A DNA stretch of 8,420 nt from Gammaproteobacteria bacterium. Its GTDB lineage: Bacteria > Pseudomonadota > Gammaproteobacteria > GRL18. The translations under genes were made by a program, and so were the position numbers. The stretch is from contig JANELJ010000079.1 in the NCBI GenBank assembly GCA_024511395.1, positions 1 to 8,420 on the forward strand, in the 5' to 3' direction. Position 1 is the first letter of the stretch; the number at the start of each line of letters is the position of its first letter. This document shows, in pieces, positions 5,773 to 8,420 of this stretch. The notes beneath the pieces were generated by a model. The model saw only the letters and a program-made list of their open reading frames with translations. It was not told the DNA's origin and made no database searches.

Positions 5773-6158
5773 TTAAGCTCGGTGAGCAGTAGAGTTAGCC
5801 TGATATAAGAATTCATCTAAAAGCGTATCTGCATCTAATAAATGAGTTTCCAGCCAGTTTCTTAACCAGTGCATGTATTCCTCGCCAAATGGAGTATGCC
5901 CTTTTTTAACTGTTCATGTACAGAAAGAAGCTGTTCCAGCAATTTTTCATGTTCTTTTTTATGTTCATAAAAATTCGGATAATGGTATTCTTTCATCAGT
6001 TTTTCTTCGTTTTTGAACTCATCTTTTGCGAGGCTGACAAAAGCATCAAGATGTTGATTAACCTGACTTACAGAATGACCATCCATAACACATTTATCAA
6101 GTGTCTCAATTAAAGTCATTAACTTCTGATGATCATTTTCTAATAGTGGATGCATCAT
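5773..6158 (-). pseudogene. Bacteriohemerythrin with a -1 frameshift
   Basis: The gene encodes a small four-helix di-iron protein of the hemerythrin family, which binds O2. As read, translation from 6158 ends at 5862 after 98 residues, with an unrelated tail after HEQLKKG. A frame change in the T6 run at 5902-5907 (A6 in coding sense) restores 41 more codons to a TAA at 5773-5775, including YMHWLRNWLETHLLDAD, the missing last helix with the H-x-x-x-x-D iron ligands. The restored length, about 128 residues, fits the family. Other ligands are His10 (ENDHQKLM), Glu51, His66 and His70 (YPNFYEHKKEH); the usual second-helix His is Glu47 (DEFKNEE). AGGAG precedes two adjacent ATGs, 4 nt from the first and 7 nt from the second. 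TATAAT at 6207-6212 is a possible -10 box. A sequencing error in the run would make this a normal gene. Confidence 0.8.
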
Positions 6159-6290
6159 TATGCTCCTGTTTAAGATAGACTACAGAGGTCGATTTGTTAA
6201 CTGTATATTATAATCTCCTTTTATTAACATACTCTTTTGAATTAAGCATGTAAAGTATATGGTTATTTAAACGTGAAAAATATTGGGCGA

Positions 6291-6701
6291 TTAAATACTG
6301 ATACCATGTTGCAATAACCAGCTGCGATCCAGTTCCCAGCGTACTTTATCTATTTTATTATCATTAATAACAGTAATACGGGCCAGATTTTGAACAGTAG
6401 CCAGTTTCTTTTGAGCTTTCTGGAATTCCGAAGACTGTGTTGACAGACCTTTGACCTGTGGAAAAAGAATACCAAGAACCCTGGCCACTGGAACATCTGT
6501 AGAACGTGGGGTGCTCATGACGGCGGTTCTGTTATCAATTCGAATAACTTTAAAATGATAGGGGAACTCTTTAATACTATGGATTGAACTTAATTGTTCA
6601 TTCAGATCACTGACTTTTGGACTTTCATATAAAAAGACTACCGCCAGTGTTAGAGTAAAAACGCCCAGAATTAATGCATATATTTTTGTACCACGATCCA
6701 T
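6291..6701 (-). CDS. Conserved membrane-anchored protein of unknown function
   Basis: This 136-residue protein has one N-terminal membrane segment (about 7-25, IYALILGVFTLTLAVVFLY) preceded by a positively charged start, so it is either a signal-anchored inner-membrane protein or secreted. The rest is soluble and mixed, with recognisable blocks FPYHFKVIRIDNRTAVMSTP (46-65), PVARVLGILFP and KVRWELDRSWLLQHG near the end. I recall similar gammaproteobacterial proteins sometimes mislabelled glutamate-ammonia-ligase adenylyltransferase; nothing here supports that enzyme (no nucleotidyltransferase motif, far too short). It begins 27 bp after the flavoprotein stop on the same strand, so the two probably form an operon and may work together at the membrane. 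The ribosome site is weak (GGGATG). Function is unassigned. Confidence 0.75.
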   Translation of the reverse strand: MDRGTKIYALILGVFTLTLAVVFLYESPKVSDLNEQLSSIHSIKEFPYHFKVIRIDNRTAVMSTPRSTDVPVARVLGILFPQVKGLSTQSSEFQKAQKKLATVQNLARITVINDNKIDKVRWELDRSWLLQHGISI

Positions 6702-6728
6702 TATTCATCCCATTCATTTATAACAATT

Positions 6729-7856
6729 TTATCGGTACTGGCGCAGATAAAACCATTCAAAAAATCGTTTTAGCCAGTGGAAAAATCTCATACGCGGTAA
6801 AATGAGATTAAGTTTACTATTTCTAAATACCAGCATACCTGAATTCTGGCTGTCAATAATACACATTAGTTCAATCTTAAAAGTATGGGACGCCGGTTTA
6901 TTATTAAATTCTTCAAGCAGGTTTTTAGCAGCAGTCTCAGCCTGCAAATCGGCCATATGTGCCTGTTTGGGCATCCAGCAAGGCCCGGGGAAACTACCGG
7001 AATCTCCGGCAACATAGACTTTATCAGAACCTTCAACCTGGCAATGGCTGTTGGCCTTGAGCATTCCCCCTTCAGAACGGGGCAACTGGGTATTATTGAA
7101 CCAGCTGTTGCCGGTCATACCAGGCATAAAGATTATTAGGTCTGCATCAAACTCACCGCTTTCAGTTATGACACTGTGATCCGTAAACTGCTTCATTTTA
7201 TGACCCAGATGGGTTTCTATATCACGTTTTTTCATTTCCTTAAGTAGCCCATCAACGGCCTTAGGCCCCAGTCTCTGCCCTGGATTTTCTGACGGGGTAA
7301 AGAAAATAAGTTTAAATTTATCCCGCCTGCCCTCTTTACGCAGTTGACAGTCAATACCGAATAAAAACTCAAACATGGGACCGCCGCGCATGGCACTGGG
7401 TTCCTTAGGATTGCCTGAAAAACCAAAGGCTATGGTGCCGCCCTGCATGGCTTTAAGACGATCTCTGATCTTTACGGTAGCCGGTATTCCTTCACAGGGA
7501 GTAATAGCATTATCAATGCCCGGTAGTTTTTTTATAAACTGTCCACCGGAACAGATGAATAAAGCATCATTTTCTATGTCACCCTGGGTGGTTTTCAGTA
7601 TCCGGCCATTATTGCTTAAGCCAGTTGCTTCAGCAGCAATATGCTTAACCTGCGTGCGTTGAAAATAATTGCCCAGATCAATAGTAAGATCCTTTGGTTG
7701 TCTTAATTCACAGGGGATCCAGATAGTACCGGGCAGGTAATGAAACTCGGCTTTCGGAGAAACAACGGTAATATCCAGTTCCATGGATGATTTGCGCAGT
7801 GTTTTTATAGCTGTAAGAGCAGCAAAACCACTGCCTACAATGGTTACTTTTTTCAT
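6729..7856 (-). CDS. FAD-dependent oxidoreductase of the SQR/flavocytochrome-c type
   Basis: This 375-residue flavoprotein resembles sulfide:quinone oxidoreductases and flavocytochrome c sulfide dehydrogenase. The N-terminal FAD-binding fold shows KKVTIVGSGFAALTAIKTLR (2-21) and the following VVSPKAEFHYLPGTIWIP. A second FAD motif is VYVAGDSGSFPGPCWMPKQA (280-299), followed by HMADLQAETAAKNL. Cys121 (TPCEGIP) and Cys293 (GPCWMPK) are placed like the redox disulfide of this superfamily, but the third SQR cysteine is missing: GGPMFEF aligns with the C-x-G-P-x-Y-E-F region and has Arg157 at the cysteine. The C-terminus (LPRMRFFHWLKRFFEWFYLR) is amphipathic and aromatic, suiting monotopic membrane attachment. 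Sulfide oxidation to quinone is plausible but unproven; another thiol or persulfide donor is possible. GGAA lies nine bases before the ATG, and the unknown 136-residue gene follows. Confidence 0.8.
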   Translation of the reverse strand: MKKVTIVGSGFAALTAIKTLRKSSMELDITVVSPKAEFHYLPGTIWIPCELRQPKDLTIDLGNYFQRTQVKHIAAEATGLSNNGRILKTTQGDIENDALFICSGGQFIKKLPGIDNAITPCEGIPATVKIRDRLKAMQGGTIAFGFSGNPKEPSAMRGGPMFEFLFGIDCQLRKEGRRDKFKLIFFTPSENPGQRLGPKAVDGLLKEMKKRDIETHLGHKMKQFTDHSVITESGEFDADLIIFMPGMTGNSWFNNTQLPRSEGGMLKANSHCQVEGSDKVYVAGDSGSFPGPCWMPKQAHMADLQAETAAKNLLEEFNNKPASHTFKIELMCIIDSQNSGMLVFRNSKLNLILPRMRFFHWLKRFFEWFYLRQYR

Positions 7857-7898
7857 TAATGCTATTTCCGGTAAAGTTTAATTATTGATTTTAGTGAT

Positions 7899-7928
7899 TG
7901 TATATGTAGAGCACTCATTATGATGTAA
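7899..7928 (-). promoter_or_regulatory. Candidate promoter of the flavoprotein operon
   Basis: On the minus strand TTACAT (7923-7928) and TATACA (7899-7904) are 18 bp apart, 43 bp upstream of the flavoprotein ATG. Both boxes are imperfect. An exact 8-bp inverted repeat, TTAGTGAT (7891-7898) and ATCACTAA (7934-7941), flanks this core on both sides, so a repressor or looping site is conceivable. Confidence 0.35.
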
Positions 7929-7955
7929 CCTATATCACTAATCAGGTTTATTAGC

Positions 7956-8420
7956 TTATTTACCACCCTTTCCAGACGATGATAATTGTGGTTTTTCGAC
8001 AGGTGCTTTAATAGAAAACTGCTGCAGATCCTTTTTACCCAGTATCTCCTCCAGGGCAAAACGGGAGACAAACTGAATATAATCCCTGTTCAGTATGCAG
8101 GTCTATTTCTGATAAATCCCACTGAAACGGACTGGCGGGTTCCAGTCCCTGTAGTACATGTTTGCCGGATTCGAGAAAATCTTCTTTATGCGAATAGCTG
8201 TTAAAAAAAGTAGAACGGAATTTGCCCAGAAAAGACTGGCCCATTTTTGCCAGATCTGACCCAAAGTTAGCCGGAGCCAGTATTAACAGCCGTTTTACGG
8301 GACAATCCAGTTTAAGCCCCAGCTCACGTTGACGGGTTCGCCTTAATACCAGCCAGGCTCTGACAACAAGAGCACCGGTACTGTGACAGACCACATTAAT
8401 GCGCTCTGTTTTATTAAATA
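7956..8420 (-). pseudogene. Alpha/beta hydrolase (lipase/esterase-like), frameshifted 3' part
   Basis: This is the C-terminal part of a serine hydrolase entering from the right edge. Near the edge RINVVCHSTGALVVRAWLVL is the nucleophile elbow: strand, then C-H-S-T-G in the G-x-S-x-G position, then helix, with Ser as the likely nucleophile. It continues with LLILAPANFGSDLAKMGQSF, typical of triacylglycerol-lipase or PGAP1-like esterases, and ASPFQWDLSEIDLH. After that (about 8085-8105) the frame is wrong: as read it ends at 8035 with a cysteine- and glycine-rich tail, while the neighbouring frame gives LNRDYIQFVSRFALEEILGK and runs on to a TAA at 7956-7958. A +1 or -2 change is needed. The N-terminus is outside the window, and the substrate cannot be told. 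It lies upstream of the flavoprotein on the same strand, with a promoter-like gap between. Confidence 0.65.

Noticed and set aside
5902..5907. Programmed frameshifting in hemerythrin
   Set aside because: The A6 run could be slippery, but no stimulatory structure or family precedent is visible; recent mutation or sequencing error is simpler.
5916..6113. Plus-strand Phe-rich 65-codon frame
   Set aside because: It is the antisense shadow of the Lys/Glu-rich hemerythrin gene.
7862..8071. Minus-strand 69-codon frame downstream of the hydrolase
   Set aside because: It overlaps the hydrolase tail in the third frame; the frame that continues the hydrolase is a different one, ending at 7956.
1..8420. 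CRISPR array, tRNA or rRNA genes
   Set aside because: No regularly spaced direct repeats and no recognisable tRNA or rRNA segments were seen on either strand by eye.

Overview
The window reads as an accessory region of a gammaproteobacterium with moderate-to-low GC. That is an inference from protein resemblances (ArsR, ACR3, ArsJ, a sulfide:quinone-type flavoprotein, a bacteriohemerythrin) and from IS5/IS66/IS3-type remnants; no marker gene fixes the taxon. The hemerythrin and the flavoprotein would suit a microaerophilic or sulfur-metabolising lifestyle.

Region 1 (about 1-511) is a graveyard of insertion sequences: one copy of a 131-bp repeat (the 5' end of an IS5-type element), an IS66 TnpA-like fragment and the last codons of an IS3-type transposase. 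It ends in an AT-rich promoter/operator segment.

Region 2 (512-5302) is a plus-strand arsenic operon: arsR, acr3 (arsenite efflux), a small redox thioredoxin-like protein, a decayed arsenic-type GAPDH gene, arsJ (efflux of 1-arseno-3-phosphoglycerate) and an ArsP/DUF318-type permease. Genes are tightly spaced or overlapping. No arsenate reductase (arsC) is visible. The GAPDH that normally makes the ArsJ substrate has lost its NAD-binding N-terminus, carries an 8-bp frameshifting duplication and has an internal stop, while ArsJ is intact.

Region 3 (5299-5714) is a minus-strand junction. The first ~58 codons of an IS5-type transposase are fused in frame to the last ~39 codons of a PagL-like lipid A deacylase, followed by the second copy of the 131-bp repeat. 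The two repeats are in the same orientation and bracket the arsenic operon.

Region 4 (5773-8420) is on the minus strand. It holds a bacteriohemerythrin with a -1 frameshift in a T6/A6 run, a conserved small membrane-anchored protein of unknown function, an FAD-dependent SQR/flavocytochrome-c-type oxidoreductase, and the 3' part of an alpha/beta hydrolase that is also frameshifted and runs off the right edge.

Overall, a working arsenite/organoarsenical export module sits in a patch of gene decay. The most notable points are the broken GAPDH-ArsJ pairing, the direct repeats flanking the operon, the transposase-PagL chimera, and the frameshifted hemerythrin with a substituted iron ligand. I did not find evidence for a wholly new system.
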